NCBI GenBank assembly: GCA_041660525.1
Contig: JBAZWD010000011.1
Span: forward strand, 12,729 to 76,728
Direction of reading: 5' to 3'
DNA: 64,000 bases
Source: JABCZS01 sp041660525
Lineage (GTDB): Bacteria > Pseudomonadota > Gammaproteobacteria > JABCZS01
The position numbers and the translations under genes were made by a program. How positions within the stretch are numbered: position 1 is the stretch's first letter; every line of letters starts with the position of its first letter. Below, piece by piece: positions 25,041-33,302 of this stretch. Below the pieces are notes generated by a model, which saw only the letters and a program-made list of their open reading frames with translations, ran no database searches and was not told the origin of the DNA.

Positions 25041-25862
25041 ATTTTGATACGCTAAAAACGTATTGTTCATTAACATTGCAACAGTCATAGGTCCCACGCC
25101 CCCGGGAACGGGGGTAATAAAACTTGCACGCTCAAATGCTTTGTCAAATTCTACATCACCAATCACTTTATTATTTTCTAAACGATGAATGCCGACATCA
25201 ATGACAACTGCGCCTGATTTTATCCAATCACCTTTAATTAAATGTGGTTTGCCGGCGCAAGCGATAACTAAATCCGCTTCTTTAACATGCTGCGCTAAAT
25301 TTTCCGTAAAACGATGACATACAGTCGTAGTGGCGCCTTTTAATAATAACTCTAAGGCCATAGGACGCCCGACAATATTCGATGCACCTACAACGACTGC
25401 GTTAATGCCTTTTAATTCAATTTGCGTATGCTCTAATAATTTAATCACACCATAAGGCGTACAAGGGCGTAATAAAGGTTGGCGCGCAGCAAGTCGGCCT
25501 AAATTGTAAGGATGAAACCCATCCACATCTTTATAAGGATTAATGGCATCAATAATAATGCCGGGATTAAGATGTTTAGGCAGTGGTAATTGCACTAATA
25601 TGCCGTGTGTATTGGGATCTGCATTTAATGTTTTAATTAAGGTTAATAATTCTTCTTCGCTGGTAGTAGCGGCTAAGCGGTGATCTTCACTGATAATGCC
25701 TACAGATTGCGCCGCTTCACGTTTTTTATTCACATAAAGGTGAGAAGCAGGATCATCACCTACTAAAATAACGGCGAGCTTAGGTGCAAGCGTGATCTGT
25801 TGCTTTAATTCTTGCAATAATTGTTTAGCTAGCGCTTTCCCATCGATAATTTGTGCATTCAT
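25017..25862 (-). CDS. folD: Methylene-THF dehydrogenase/cyclohydrolase FolD
   Basis: FolD interconverts 5,10-methylene-, methenyl- and 10-formyl-tetrahydrofolate with NADP. Motifs are complete: VGDDPASHLYVNKKREAA (with the catalytic Tyr and Lys), QLPLPKHLN, DVDGFHP, the dinucleotide site VVGASNIVGRPMALELL, and PVPGGVGPMTVAML. The length of 281 aa is typical. I chose the ATG at 25862 (MNAQIIDGKAL); the upstream extension is not family-like. It follows fbpC on the same strand after 13 bases. Confidence 0.97.
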   Translation of the reverse strand: MNAQIIDGKALAKQLLQELKQQITLAPKLAVILVGDDPASHLYVNKKREAAQSVGIISEDHRLAATTSEEELLTLIKTLNADPNTHGILVQLPLPKHLNPGIIIDAINPYKDVDGFHPYNLGRLAARQPLLRPCTPYGVIKLLEHTQIELKGINAVVVGASNIVGRPMALELLLKGATTTVCHRFTENLAQHVKEADLVIACAGKPHLIKGDWIKSGAVVIDVGIHRLENNKVIGDVEFDKAFERASFITPVPGGVGPMTVAMLMNNTFLAYQNLHTRPNG

Positions 25863-25875
25863 GGACAGCAGTATA

Positions 25876-26904
25876 TCACACAGCCAAATACCAACAAGGC
25901 TCAATGATTTTAACAAAACCGCGCGTACCTATTGCAGGAGGGGTTTTGCTGCGTGTTTCTGTATAAAGTTGACCGCCTGGGGTATCGCATAATAAATGAT
26001 AATGACAACCTTGAAAGGTGCAGCTGACTATGGTGGCATTGCCACTTTCATCCGCGATAAAACTAGCCATTTCAGGACGAACAACAATTTCACCCGTGCC
26101 ATGTTGAGGATTTTGTAGAAAAACTTGTCCTAATGGAGTTTGCGCTGTTTCACCTGAAGCAATAGCAGGCAATAAAAATGCAGCGCCAGCTAATAAAGCC
26201 ACATCACGATGAACAGGTTGTTGGTAAACCATTTCTGGCGAAGCACATTGTACAATATGACTGCCGTGTGGTCCTGGCATTAAAATCGCAACACGATGTG
26301 CCAATGCAAATGCTTCATTGCGATCATGCGTGACAAAAATCACACTGACATTTTCATGCTTTACTAATTGTTGCAATGCGCTAATTAATTGTTGTCTTAA
26401 GGTAATATCCACATTGGCAAAGGGTTCATCTAATAATAATAACTTGGGTTTTGGTGCAAGTGCTCGTGCTAATGCCACACGTTGTTGTTGACCGCCTGAA
26501 AGTTGTGAAGGTAAGCGTTCTGCCAAATGTGTCATATTAATTAAGGTTAATAATTCAGCTACACGCGCGCTCTTATGAGCAGACTTTTCCAAACCAAAAC
26601 CAATATTTTCAGCCACAGTTTGAAAAGGAAATAGGGCATAATCTTGAAACACTAAACCGACTTTACGTTTTTCCACGGGAATAATATTTTTGCCATCACA
26701 AAAAACAGTTAACCCTGCAATATTGATTTCACCACTTTGCGGTGCGATAAGTCCGGTAATGGCGCGTAATAATGTGGATTTACCACAACCGGACGGGCCA
26801 AAAATAGCCATAAATTCACCTGGATATACGGTTAAATTTAGTTGATCAAATACCGGTTGTTGGTATTCACAACTTAGGTTTGTAATAATGAGTGGCTCAG
26901 ACAT
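25876..26904 (-). CDS. fbpC: Ferric iron ABC transporter ATPase FbpC
   Basis: The 342-aa ATPase has Walker A GPSGCGKST, signature LSGGQQQRVALARAL, Walker B LLLLDEPFANVD, and a C-terminal regulatory TOBE-like region (about 240-340; 'EIVVRPEMASFIADES'). GGAGATCAC precedes the ATG. It overlaps the permease gene by 8 bases, so FbpA-FbpB-FbpC form one operon. It energises periplasm-to-cytoplasm transport of Fe3+; the choice of iron over sulfate, thiosulfate or polyamine rests on the whole operon and its Fur-like site. Confidence 0.92.
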   Translation of the reverse strand: MSEPLIITNLSCEYQQPVFDQLNLTVYPGEFMAIFGPSGCGKSTLLRAITGLIAPQSGEINIAGLTVFCDGKNIIPVEKRKVGLVFQDYALFPFQTVAENIGFGLEKSAHKSARVAELLTLINMTHLAERLPSQLSGGQQQRVALARALAPKPKLLLLDEPFANVDITLRQQLISALQQLVKHENVSVIFVTHDRNEAFALAHRVAILMPGPHGSHIVQCASPEMVYQQPVHRDVALLAGAAFLLPAIASGETAQTPLGQVFLQNPQHGTGEIVVRPEMASFIADESGNATIVSCTFQGCHYHLLCDTPGGQLYTETRSKTPPAIGTRGFVKIIEPCWYLAV

Positions 26905-28450
26905 GTGATCTCCAGCGTAAAACTATGGCCATCATGGTAAAGGATAATAGCAATAATACCAGACCTGCAAAGCCTGCGTCATGTAAAAATGCTTCTTGGT
27001 ATCGATCAAAGACTCTGTAACTTAATGGCCGTAATCCCATCGCACCACCTAATAATAAAGTCACGGGCAATTCTTTTAACACGGCTAAAAATACCAAGAC
27101 AAATGCCGTAGCAATGCCCGGCTTTAAATTAGGTAATGCAATCTTGAAAAAATAACGTAAATTGGAAGCGCCTAATGTTTTAGCCGTATCATATTGTCTG
27201 GGGTCAAGTTTTAAAATAGCAGTTTTTACGCCGGTATAAGCTTGTGATAAAAAACATAAGGTATAACCGATAATTAATAATATGCCGCTGTGTAATAAAT
27301 TTGTATATAAATTTGTGCTGTTCATAAAACGCGCTAAATATAATGCCATTAACATTAATCCAAATGCTAATAAAATACCGGGCAATGCACTGGATAAATA
27401 CGTTGTTTGTTCTATCAATCGTCCTATTATTTTTGTACGCCGTGTTGCTAACCAGGCAGGTGCAAAACTGAGTAATACAATAATACTCGCAGCAAATAAG
27501 GCAATGCGTAAACTGTCCCATACGGCAATATTAAGCGGTGCAAAAGTAAGATGCTGCGCTAATCCTGCATAAACCCAAGTGCCTAAAACAATCACCGGTA
27601 ATATTACACCTATACCGATCATAATTGCATGCGCACTATATGCAACAAACAATGCTAATGGCGATAAAGTAATGTGCGATGCTTGTTTAGGATTGGCTAA
27701 TTGCGTAATGCTAGGTACTTCACCATGCAATAAACGACTAAGAATAAATAAAGGAATGCCTAATGCTAATAAACTAGCGCCAAGCAATATGGCTTGTGAT
27801 AATTGTTGATGATCAACAGCTTGATACAAACGCCACGTTAGAACAGGATAATTGAGTACGGATACAGCGCCAAATTCGCTAATCGTATATAAAATAGTAA
27901 TTAAAAAAGCTAAAGCAATACTGGGTCTTGCATGGGGCAGAATAATTTTAAAAAATATTTGCATAGTAGTTGCACCTAAAGTGCGAGCAGCTTCTTCTTC
28001 GCTACTGGATAAACGCATGAGACTTGCGCTCACTAATAATTGCACATAGGGAATTGTGATTACGACTAAGGTTAATAACACGGGAAAATAACCTGTAAAA
28101 TAAGCACTTAAAATATCACGCAAAGTAGCGGCTAAAATATAACTGGGCATAGCCAGCGACATTAAACCCATTAACGCTAATAAACGATGACCAAAATAAC
28201 GGGTCCGCACTAATAAATAAGCAAGATATGTCCCAAAGAAAACAGACAATACCGAAACGGTTAACCCTAATAAAATAGTACGTCCCAATAAAACCCATAA
28301 ATCACTTTGTGAAATTAATTCTAAAAACTGTGTGGCAGGTGCGAGCGGATTTTCTGGCGGATTGATTAATCCTGACAGTAAACCGATAAAGGGTAATAAC
28401 ATAATCGCGCTGGTCAATATGGCCAGCGCGGTGAGTAGTTGTCGTGTCAT
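26897..28450 (-). CDS. fbpB: Ferric iron ABC transporter permease FbpB
   Basis: The 517-aa permease is a fused double unit with about twelve transmembrane helices. It carries two EAA-type coupling loops: 'EEAARTLGATTMQIFFKIIL' in the first half and 'YDTAKTLGASNLRYFFKIAL' in the second, which dock on FbpC. This duplicated layout is standard for FbpB/AfuB. It starts four bases after the fbpA stop and overlaps fbpC by 8 bases. Confidence 0.93.
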   Translation of the reverse strand: MTRQLLTALAILTSAIMLLPFIGLLSGLINPPENPLAPATQFLELISQSDLWVLLGRTILLGLTVSVLSVFFGTYLAYLLVRTRYFGHRLLALMGLMSLAMPSYILAATLRDILSAYFTGYFPVLLTLVVITIPYVQLLVSASLMRLSSSEEEAARTLGATTMQIFFKIILPHARPSIALAFLITILYTISEFGAVSVLNYPVLTWRLYQAVDHQQLSQAILLGASLLALGIPLFILSRLLHGEVPSITQLANPKQASHITLSPLALFVAYSAHAIMIGIGVILPVIVLGTWVYAGLAQHLTFAPLNIAVWDSLRIALFAASIIVLLSFAPAWLATRRTKIIGRLIEQTTYLSSALPGILLAFGLMLMALYLARFMNSTNLYTNLLHSGILLIIGYTLCFLSQAYTGVKTAILKLDPRQYDTAKTLGASNLRYFFKIALPNLKPGIATAFVLVFLAVLKELPVTLLLGGAMGLRPLSYRVFDRYQEAFLHDAGFAGLVLLLLSFTMMAIVLRWRSHV

Positions 28451-28454
28451 ACAG

Positions 28455-29438
28455 TTATAATAATTTTAAAGTTCGCAACATTTTAAGTGTAGGTTCTACA
28501 TCAGCTAAATCTTTTTGCGACACATCTGCAAAGGGAATTTCGCTTAAAGGTGTAACGATTGGATTTGCTGCAAAACCTATGCGTGTAGGATATTCAAAAG
28601 AGTCGGTAAAGAACTTTTGACCTTGTTCACTGATTAAATAATTAATAAATTGTTCAGCTTGTGCAGATTTTTTCGTGTGAGCGGAAACAGCGACACCTGA
28701 GATAATCAAAATATTACCCGCTTTACCACTTTCAGGAAAATGGTAATTAGCAACCGCTAAATTAGGGTTTTGTTTTTTTAAGATATGTAAGTAATAATGA
28801 TTGGCCCAGCCAACAAGCACTTCGCCGGTACCTACAGCAGTAACAAGTGGTGCATTTTTAGGATAGCTAATGGGATCATTATTTTTTACACCTTCTAGCC
28901 ATTTAAACGTTTCGTCTTCGCCCCAAAGTTTGCGCAAAGCACTGACATGAGATTGCATGCTTGCATTAGTCGGTGCCCAACCAATTTTTTTGCCACTCCA
29001 TTTTGGATCTGCTAATTCTTTTAAATCTTTGGGCAAATCTTCAGGTTTAATTTTATCGGTGTTATAAGCTAAAACCCGTACGCGCGCGCTACTGCCTAAC
29101 CAACGGCCATTTGCATCTTGTGCATGAGATGCAACTTGTTTCAATAAATCTGTATTTAATGTTTTTAAAAGACCGGCTTCAGCAAGCAGGGTTAAATAGC
29201 CTGATTCTTGGAAAAATATAATATCCGCAGGGCTATTTTGTTTTTCACTTAACAATTGGGTAGCTAAACTGGAAGTGGCGTTATAACGCACATCTAATTT
29301 TATACCCGTATCTTTTTCAAATTGGGCGAAAAGAGGTGCCACTAAAGCTTCGCCGCGGCCACTGTAAATGACGAGAGAATCTGCAGCTATTGCGCTGACG
29401 GTGAAAAAAGTTAGAAAAAAGGCTAAGAATCGCGTCAT
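28455..29438 (-). CDS. fbpA: Periplasmic ferric iron-binding protein FbpA
   Basis: The 327-aa protein has a signal peptide (FLAFFLTFFTVSAIA, cleavage before ADSL) and the FbpA/AfuA solute-binding fold: LVIYSGRGEALVAPLF, LDVRYNATSSLATQLL, DIIFFQESGYLTLL and the hinge 'VGWANHYYLHIL' with a Tyr pair suited to ligating Fe3+. I use the ATG at 29438 with GGAG upstream; the TTG two codons earlier is too close to that site. It is first in the fbpABC operon, behind a Fur-box-like promoter. Confidence 0.92.
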   Translation of the reverse strand: MTRFLAFFLTFFTVSAIAADSLVIYSGRGEALVAPLFAQFEKDTGIKLDVRYNATSSLATQLLSEKQNSPADIIFFQESGYLTLLAEAGLLKTLNTDLLKQVASHAQDANGRWLGSSARVRVLAYNTDKIKPEDLPKDLKELADPKWSGKKIGWAPTNASMQSHVSALRKLWGEDETFKWLEGVKNNDPISYPKNAPLVTAVGTGEVLVGWANHYYLHILKKQNPNLAVANYHFPESGKAGNILIISGVAVSAHTKKSAQAEQFINYLISEQGQKFFTDSFEYPTRIGFAANPIVTPLSEIPFADVSQKDLADVEPTLKMLRTLKLL

Positions 29439-29469
29439 TATCAATACTCCGTTTGTAAGAATTGCAAAG

Positions 29470-29502
29470 CTAAATGATAATCATTCTTATTTGTAATAGC
29501 AA
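29470..29502 (-). promoter_or_regulatory. Fur box overlapping the fbpA promoter
   Basis: Bases 29470-29488 (CTAAATGATAATCATTCTT) match the 19-bp Fur consensus at 14 positions, with an intact TGATAATCATT core. On the minus strand a -35-like TTGCTA (29497-29502) and a -10 TATCAT (29474-29479) are exactly 17 bases apart. The Fur box therefore covers the -10, and iron-loaded Fur would block polymerase. It lies 32 bases before the fbpA start. Confidence 0.75.
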
Positions 29503-29540
29503 GTGTTTATTCTATCGCTATTGTACAGGTAAATATTAAT

Positions 29541-29698
29541 ATCGCGGGCGAAAGATTTTTCGCCCCTACGGATGTTGGGGGTTTCCACATAGGATGTTTT
29601 GCAAACCCTTTGGGGCGTTGCATATCCATATATTTTTGAATATCCACATATGGTGAACACAAACCATCCGTAGGGGCGAAAAATCTTTCGCCCGCGAT
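29541..29698. repeat. 158-bp palindromic repeat element, copy 1 (intergenic)
   Basis: The ends are perfect 34-bp inverted repeats (29541-29574 and 29665-29698). Each end is itself a hairpin, GGGCGAAA-GATT-TTTCGCCC. The 90-base centre differs from the other copy and includes a smaller inverted repeat around GGATATGC. A second copy with the same 28-base core arm lies inside pabB at 48846-48951. It encodes nothing and sits between the fbpA promoter and ftsB. Confidence 0.85.
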
Positions 29699-29751
29699 GT
29701 TTCGTATTACTACTAACCACACGAATGCCACCATCTGATATAATTAGATGC

Positions 29752-30051
29752 ATGAAAAATTCAATTCTAATCATAACTTGCCTAAGCATTTTTTTAATCA
29801 TCGGACAAATTGACCTCTGGGTTGGCCAAGGTGGCCTCATGCAATTTTTACAATTAAAAAATGAAGTACAACAACAAAAAGCAGAAAATACATTGCTAGA
29901 AGTTCGCAACAGCGTTTTACACGCAGAAGTTTTAGACTTAAAAAGCGGACATGAAGCCATCGAAGAACGCGCACGCGTAGAACTGGGGATGATAAAACCC
30001 GGCGAAATTTTTTATCAACTTATGGGCGATGCGCATGAAGCTCACCAATAA
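29752..30051 (+). CDS. ftsB: Cell division protein FtsB
   Basis: The 99-aa bitopic protein has one N-terminal transmembrane helix (ILIITCLSIFLIIGQIDLWV) followed by a short Gly-containing turn and a coiled coil ('LKNEVQQQKAENTLLEVRNS'), ending in the conserved EERARVELGMIKPGEIFYQ. FtsB links FtsL and FtsQ in the divisome. Its place before ispD-ispF is the usual gammaproteobacterial order. I start at the ATG at 29752; the ribosome site is weak. Confidence 0.93.
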   Translation: MKNSILIITCLSIFLIIGQIDLWVGQGGLMQFLQLKNEVQQQKAENTLLEVRNSVLHAEVLDLKSGHEAIEERARVELGMIKPGEIFYQLMGDAHEAHQ

Positions 30052-30712
30052 GCTTTGGGCCATTGTTCCTGCTGCAGGTATCGGACAGCGCATGAGTTCA
30101 ACCTTGCCTAAACAATATGCCAATATGCATAACAAACCGATACTAACGCATACCCTGGAAGTGATATGCCGGATCCCAAATGTTGAACAAGTCGTTATTC
30201 CATTACACCCTAATGATATTTATTGGAAATCTTTAATTCATTTACCTTATGATAATTTCACCACCATTACCGGCGGTGATTTGCGCAGCGATTCTGTATT
30301 TAATGCGCTTTTACATCTTAAAAAAAATCAAGCGCAAGCTAATGATTGGGTTTTAGTGCATGATGCAGTGCGACCTTATATTACAGTTGCAGGCATTACA
30401 GAATTATTAAATGAACTTGCCGATCATCCTGTGGGTGGTTTATGGGGCGTGCCCGTGCGTGATACATTAAAAGAAGTAGACAGTGCTAATCATATTGTAA
30501 AAACAATTGATCGTAATGTTTTATGGCATGCACAAACGCCGCAGATTTTTCGTTTTGAATTATTGTATCAAGCGCTATTACAAGCACAACATGATAAAAT
30601 TAATATTACTGATGAAGCCAGTGCTATAGAACATTTGGGCTATCATCCCAAAATGGTACAAGGTAGCTATAGCAATATAAAAATTACTTGGCCAGAAGAT
30701 TTAAGAGGTTAA
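30029..30712 (+). CDS. ispD: 2-C-methyl-D-erythritol 4-phosphate cytidylyltransferase IspD
   Basis: IspD makes CDP-methylerythritol in the MEP isoprenoid pathway. Motifs seen: the CTP-binding loop VPAAGIGQRMSSTLPKQY, GGDLRSDSVFNAL, VLVHDAVRPYI, and late 'AQTPQIFRFELLYQAL' and 'ITDEASAIEHLG'. The length of about 227 aa is normal. The gene overlaps the end of ftsB by 23 bases; the ATG at 30035 is an equally good start. ispF follows after two bases. Confidence 0.96.
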   Translation: MRMKLTNKLWAIVPAAGIGQRMSSTLPKQYANMHNKPILTHTLEVICRIPNVEQVVIPLHPNDIYWKSLIHLPYDNFTTITGGDLRSDSVFNALLHLKKNQAQANDWVLVHDAVRPYITVAGITELLNELADHPVGGLWGVPVRDTLKEVDSANHIVKTIDRNVLWHAQTPQIFRFELLYQALLQAQHDKINITDEASAIEHLGYHPKMVQGSYSNIKITWPEDLRG

Positions 30713-30714
30713 AC

Positions 30715-31194
30715 ATGCGTATAGGACATGGTTTTGATGCCCACCGGTTTATTAAAGGGGATCACGTATTTTTAGGCGGAATAAAAATTCCCCATTATTT
30801 AGCTGTGGAAGCGCATTCCGATGGCGATGTCATATTACATGCATTATGTGATGCATTACTAGGCGCAGCAGGATTGGGCGATATAGGCGAGCACTTTCCA
30901 CCCAGCTCCCCACAATATAAAAATATGGATTCGCGCGAATTTGTAAAAATTATTAAAAAATTATTACATAAAAACCACTGGAAAATTGCCAATGTTGATA
31001 TTACCCTCGTGGCACAAATGCCGCGTATAGGGCCCTATAAACTTGAGATGAAAAATAATATTGCCCATGATCTAGAAATAACGCCAGATCAAGTTAATAT
31101 TAAAGGCACTACAACCGAAAAAATGGGATATTTAGGACGCGAAGAAGGCATTGCAGCTTATGCAGTGGCTTTATTAATACAGGATAAATCGTAA
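30715..31194 (+). CDS. ispF: 2-C-methyl-D-erythritol 2,4-cyclodiphosphate synthase IspF
   Basis: The 159-aa protein starts MRIGHGFDAHRF, with the first metal ligands (Asp, His). It continues with HSDGDVILHALCDALLGAAG and LGDIGEHFP, and ends in the trimer-forming KGTTTEKMGYLGREEGIAAY. It closes the cyclodiphosphate ring two steps after IspD. AGAGG precedes the ATG. Its stop overlaps the surE start by one base. Confidence 0.97.
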   Translation: MRIGHGFDAHRFIKGDHVFLGGIKIPHYLAVEAHSDGDVILHALCDALLGAAGLGDIGEHFPPSSPQYKNMDSREFVKIIKKLLHKNHWKIANVDITLVAQMPRIGPYKLEMKNNIAHDLEITPDQVNIKGTTTEKMGYLGREEGIAAYAVALLIQDKS

Positions 31195-31946
31195 TGAGAA
31201 TTTTAATCAGTAATGATGATGGCGTGCATGCGCCAGGTCTGGCAATATTAGCGCAAGCAGTTGCACAAATGGCGGAAATAACGGTTGTTGCGCCAGATCG
31301 CGATCGCAGTGGTGTGAGTAACTCTTTAACACTAAACCGTCCGGTGCGACTTGCAAAAATGCCTAACGGATTTATTAGCGTTGATGGAACACCTACGGAT
31401 TGTGTGCACGTTGCGATTACCGGTTATTTAGATTACGAGCCCGATATGGTGATCGCCGGAATTAATTCAGGCGCAAATTTAGGTGATGATGTTTTATATT
31501 CTGGAACAGTTGCTGCAGCAACCGAAGGGCGCTTTTTAGGTTTTCCTGCATTAGTAGTTTCTTTAGCAGGTGAAGAACATCTTCATTATGAAACCGCTGC
31601 AAAAGTAGTGCAAGGTCTTATTTCGCAGTTGCAACAATTTCCGCTGCCAGCAGATACGATATTAAATATTAATGTCCCTGATGTTCCTTATGAGCAATTA
31701 AAAGGTTATCAAGTGACCCGTTTAGGCGAGCGTCATCGTGCAAAGCCTGCAATCAAAGCGCAAGATCCTCGTGGCCGTACAATTTATTGGGTTGGCCCTG
31801 CAGGTAGTGAACAAAATGCAGGTCCTGGTACAGATTTTTATGCTATAAGTCGTGATTATGTTTCGATTACACCCTTACAAATTGATTTGACCCGTTATTC
31901 TGCTTTAGAAAGTTTAATGGAATGGGTTGCACAATTAAAAATTTAA
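31194..31946 (+). CDS. surE: 5'/3'-nucleotidase SurE
   Basis: SurE dephosphorylates nucleoside monophosphates and is a stationary-phase survival factor. The 250-aa protein starts MRILISNDDGVHAPGLAIL (metal-binding Asp-Asp), followed by APDRDRSGVSNSLT (Ser ligand) and VIAGINSGANLGDDVLYSGT (Asn ligand). It lies in the isp-surE-nlpD-rpoS block. E. coli has truD before it and pcm after it; both are missing here. Confidence 0.97.
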   Translation: MRILISNDDGVHAPGLAILAQAVAQMAEITVVAPDRDRSGVSNSLTLNRPVRLAKMPNGFISVDGTPTDCVHVAITGYLDYEPDMVIAGINSGANLGDDVLYSGTVAAATEGRFLGFPALVVSLAGEEHLHYETAAKVVQGLISQLQQFPLPADTILNINVPDVPYEQLKGYQVTRLGERHRAKPAIKAQDPRGRTIYWVGPAGSEQNAGPGTDFYAISRDYVSITPLQIDLTRYSALESLMEWVAQLKI

Positions 31947-31959
31947 AGGTTTAACAATT

Positions 31960-32538
31960 ATGTTTTCACAACTGTATCATCGGGTCTTAAACTGGTCTCG
32001 GCATAAATACGCCGTTTATTATTTAGCAATTATTAGCTTTGCTGAATCTTCATTCTTTCCTATTCCGCCCGATGTTATGTTAGCGCCTATGGCGTTAGCG
32101 AATCGTAAGCGCGCTTGGTATTATGGAACGATTACTACAATATTTTCTGTATTAGGCGGGATTTTTGGTTATTTAATCGGACTTTATGCATTTGAACCCA
32201 TAGTATTACCGGTGATTCAATATTTAGGCTACGAAGAAAAATTTGCGCATGCAGAGACTTGGTTTAATCAATACGGTGTGTGGATAGTCTTTGTTGCAGG
32301 ATTTTCACCGATACCTTACAAAGTATTTACGATAGCCGCTGGGGTGATGAATATGGCCTTTTTGCCTTTTGTGATTGCATCGATTATTGGTCGTGGCGCA
32401 CGTTTTTATTTAGTTTGTGCTTTAATTGTATTGGGCGGCCAAAAGCTAGAAGATCACTTGAAGCAATATATCGACTTAATCGGTTGGGTCACCGTCGCTT
32501 TAATTGTCGCAGCAGGCCTATTTGTTTGGTTTTTTTAA
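31960..32538 (+). CDS. yqaA: DedA-superfamily (YqaA-type) membrane protein
   Basis: The 192-aa inner-membrane protein has a VTT/DedA domain: FAESSFFPIPPDVMLAPMAL near the N-terminus, a Gly-rich helix pair (SVLGGIFGYLIGLYA), and 'FVAGFSPIPYKVFTIAAGVM' then 'GRGARFYLVCALI'. DedA-related proteins include lipid-carrier flippases and support membrane homeostasis. In several gammaproteobacteria this gene lies between surE and nlpD, as here. Confidence 0.9.
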   Translation: MFSQLYHRVLNWSRHKYAVYYLAIISFAESSFFPIPPDVMLAPMALANRKRAWYYGTITTIFSVLGGIFGYLIGLYAFEPIVLPVIQYLGYEEKFAHAETWFNQYGVWIVFVAGFSPIPYKVFTIAAGVMNMAFLPFVIASIIGRGARFYLVCALIVLGGQKLEDHLKQYIDLIGWVTVALIVAAGLFVWFF

Positions 32539-32565
32539 TTCATACCAAAAAGGTGGACGTATATT

Positions 32566-33270
32566 GTGCGGCGAATATTATGTCTGTGCCTTATCTTTTT
32601 AGTCGGCTGTACAAGTAATTGGGCACCTGTTAACGATGCCGGTGGCTATGTGCAACTTTCCGGGCAACATATTGTCCAACCAGGAGAAACGCTTTATTCC
32701 ATCGGTTGGCGTTATAACCGTGATTATAAAGAATTAGCGCAAGCGAACGATATTCAGCCGCCTTATAAGATTTATGTTGGGCAGAAAATTTCTCTGGAAG
32801 AGAAGGAATCTAAACCGCCGCCGCAAGTGCAGCAGCCGCAAACACAAACAGTATCGGTTGCAAAAACTGTAGCGCCTCAGCCTGCGCCGCCCGTTGCACA
32901 AACAACGGCATTAGGTCCTTGGCAATGGCCAGTAAAAGGCGCTATTATTGGGCGTTTTGCACAAACTAAAGGATTGGATATTGCAGGTGTTGAAGGCGAA
33001 TTGATCCATGCGGCAGGTGCAGGGCAAGTGGTTTATAGTGGTACAGGATTAAGAGGCTATGGACAATTGCTCATAATAAAGCATAATGAGCAATACTTAA
33101 GCGCTTATGCACATAATAAAAAGTTATTGGTAAAAGAAGGCGTTCAAGTTAAGATAGGGCAGGCGATTGCACAAATGGGCAATACGGACACAAATCGTGT
33201 TAAACTGCATTTCGAGATACGCCACAATGGCAAACCGGTAGATCCATTACGGTATTTACCAAAAGGTTAG
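32566..33270 (+). CDS. nlpD: NlpD-type lipoprotein, LysM + degenerate M23 domain
   Basis: The 234-aa protein starts with GTG and has a lipobox (FLVGC, Cys15), a LysM domain (about 35-80; QHIVQPGETLYSIGWRYNRD) and a Pro/Gln linker. The C-terminal M23 fold follows (WPVKGAIIGRFAQTKGLDIA to LHFEIRHNGKPVDPLRYL). The first zinc-binding His of active M23 enzymes is absent (KGLDIA), and the HxH is reduced to HFE. As in NlpD/EnvC it probably activates amidases rather than cutting peptidoglycan itself. rpoS follows after 32 bases; in other bacteria nlpD carries rpoS promoters. Confidence 0.93.
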   Translation: MRRILCLCLIFLVGCTSNWAPVNDAGGYVQLSGQHIVQPGETLYSIGWRYNRDYKELAQANDIQPPYKIYVGQKISLEEKESKPPPQVQQPQTQTVSVAKTVAPQPAPPVAQTTALGPWQWPVKGAIIGRFAQTKGLDIAGVEGELIHAAGAGQVVYSGTGLRGYGQLLIIKHNEQYLSAYAHNKKLLVKEGVQVKIGQAIAQMGNTDTNRVKLHFEIRHNGKPVDPLRYLPKG

Positions 33271-33302
33271 AAGCAAAGGATTATGCAAACAAGAGGCACA
33301 AA

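Noticed and set aside
27282..28049. Several plus-strand frames of 65-96 codons opposite fbpB
   Set aside because: They are shadows of the permease gene, which has clear family motifs on the other strand.
29487..29960. 157-codon minus-strand frame across the palindromic element
   Set aside because: It is produced by the inverted repeat and antisense of ftsB; no ribosome site or protein similarity.
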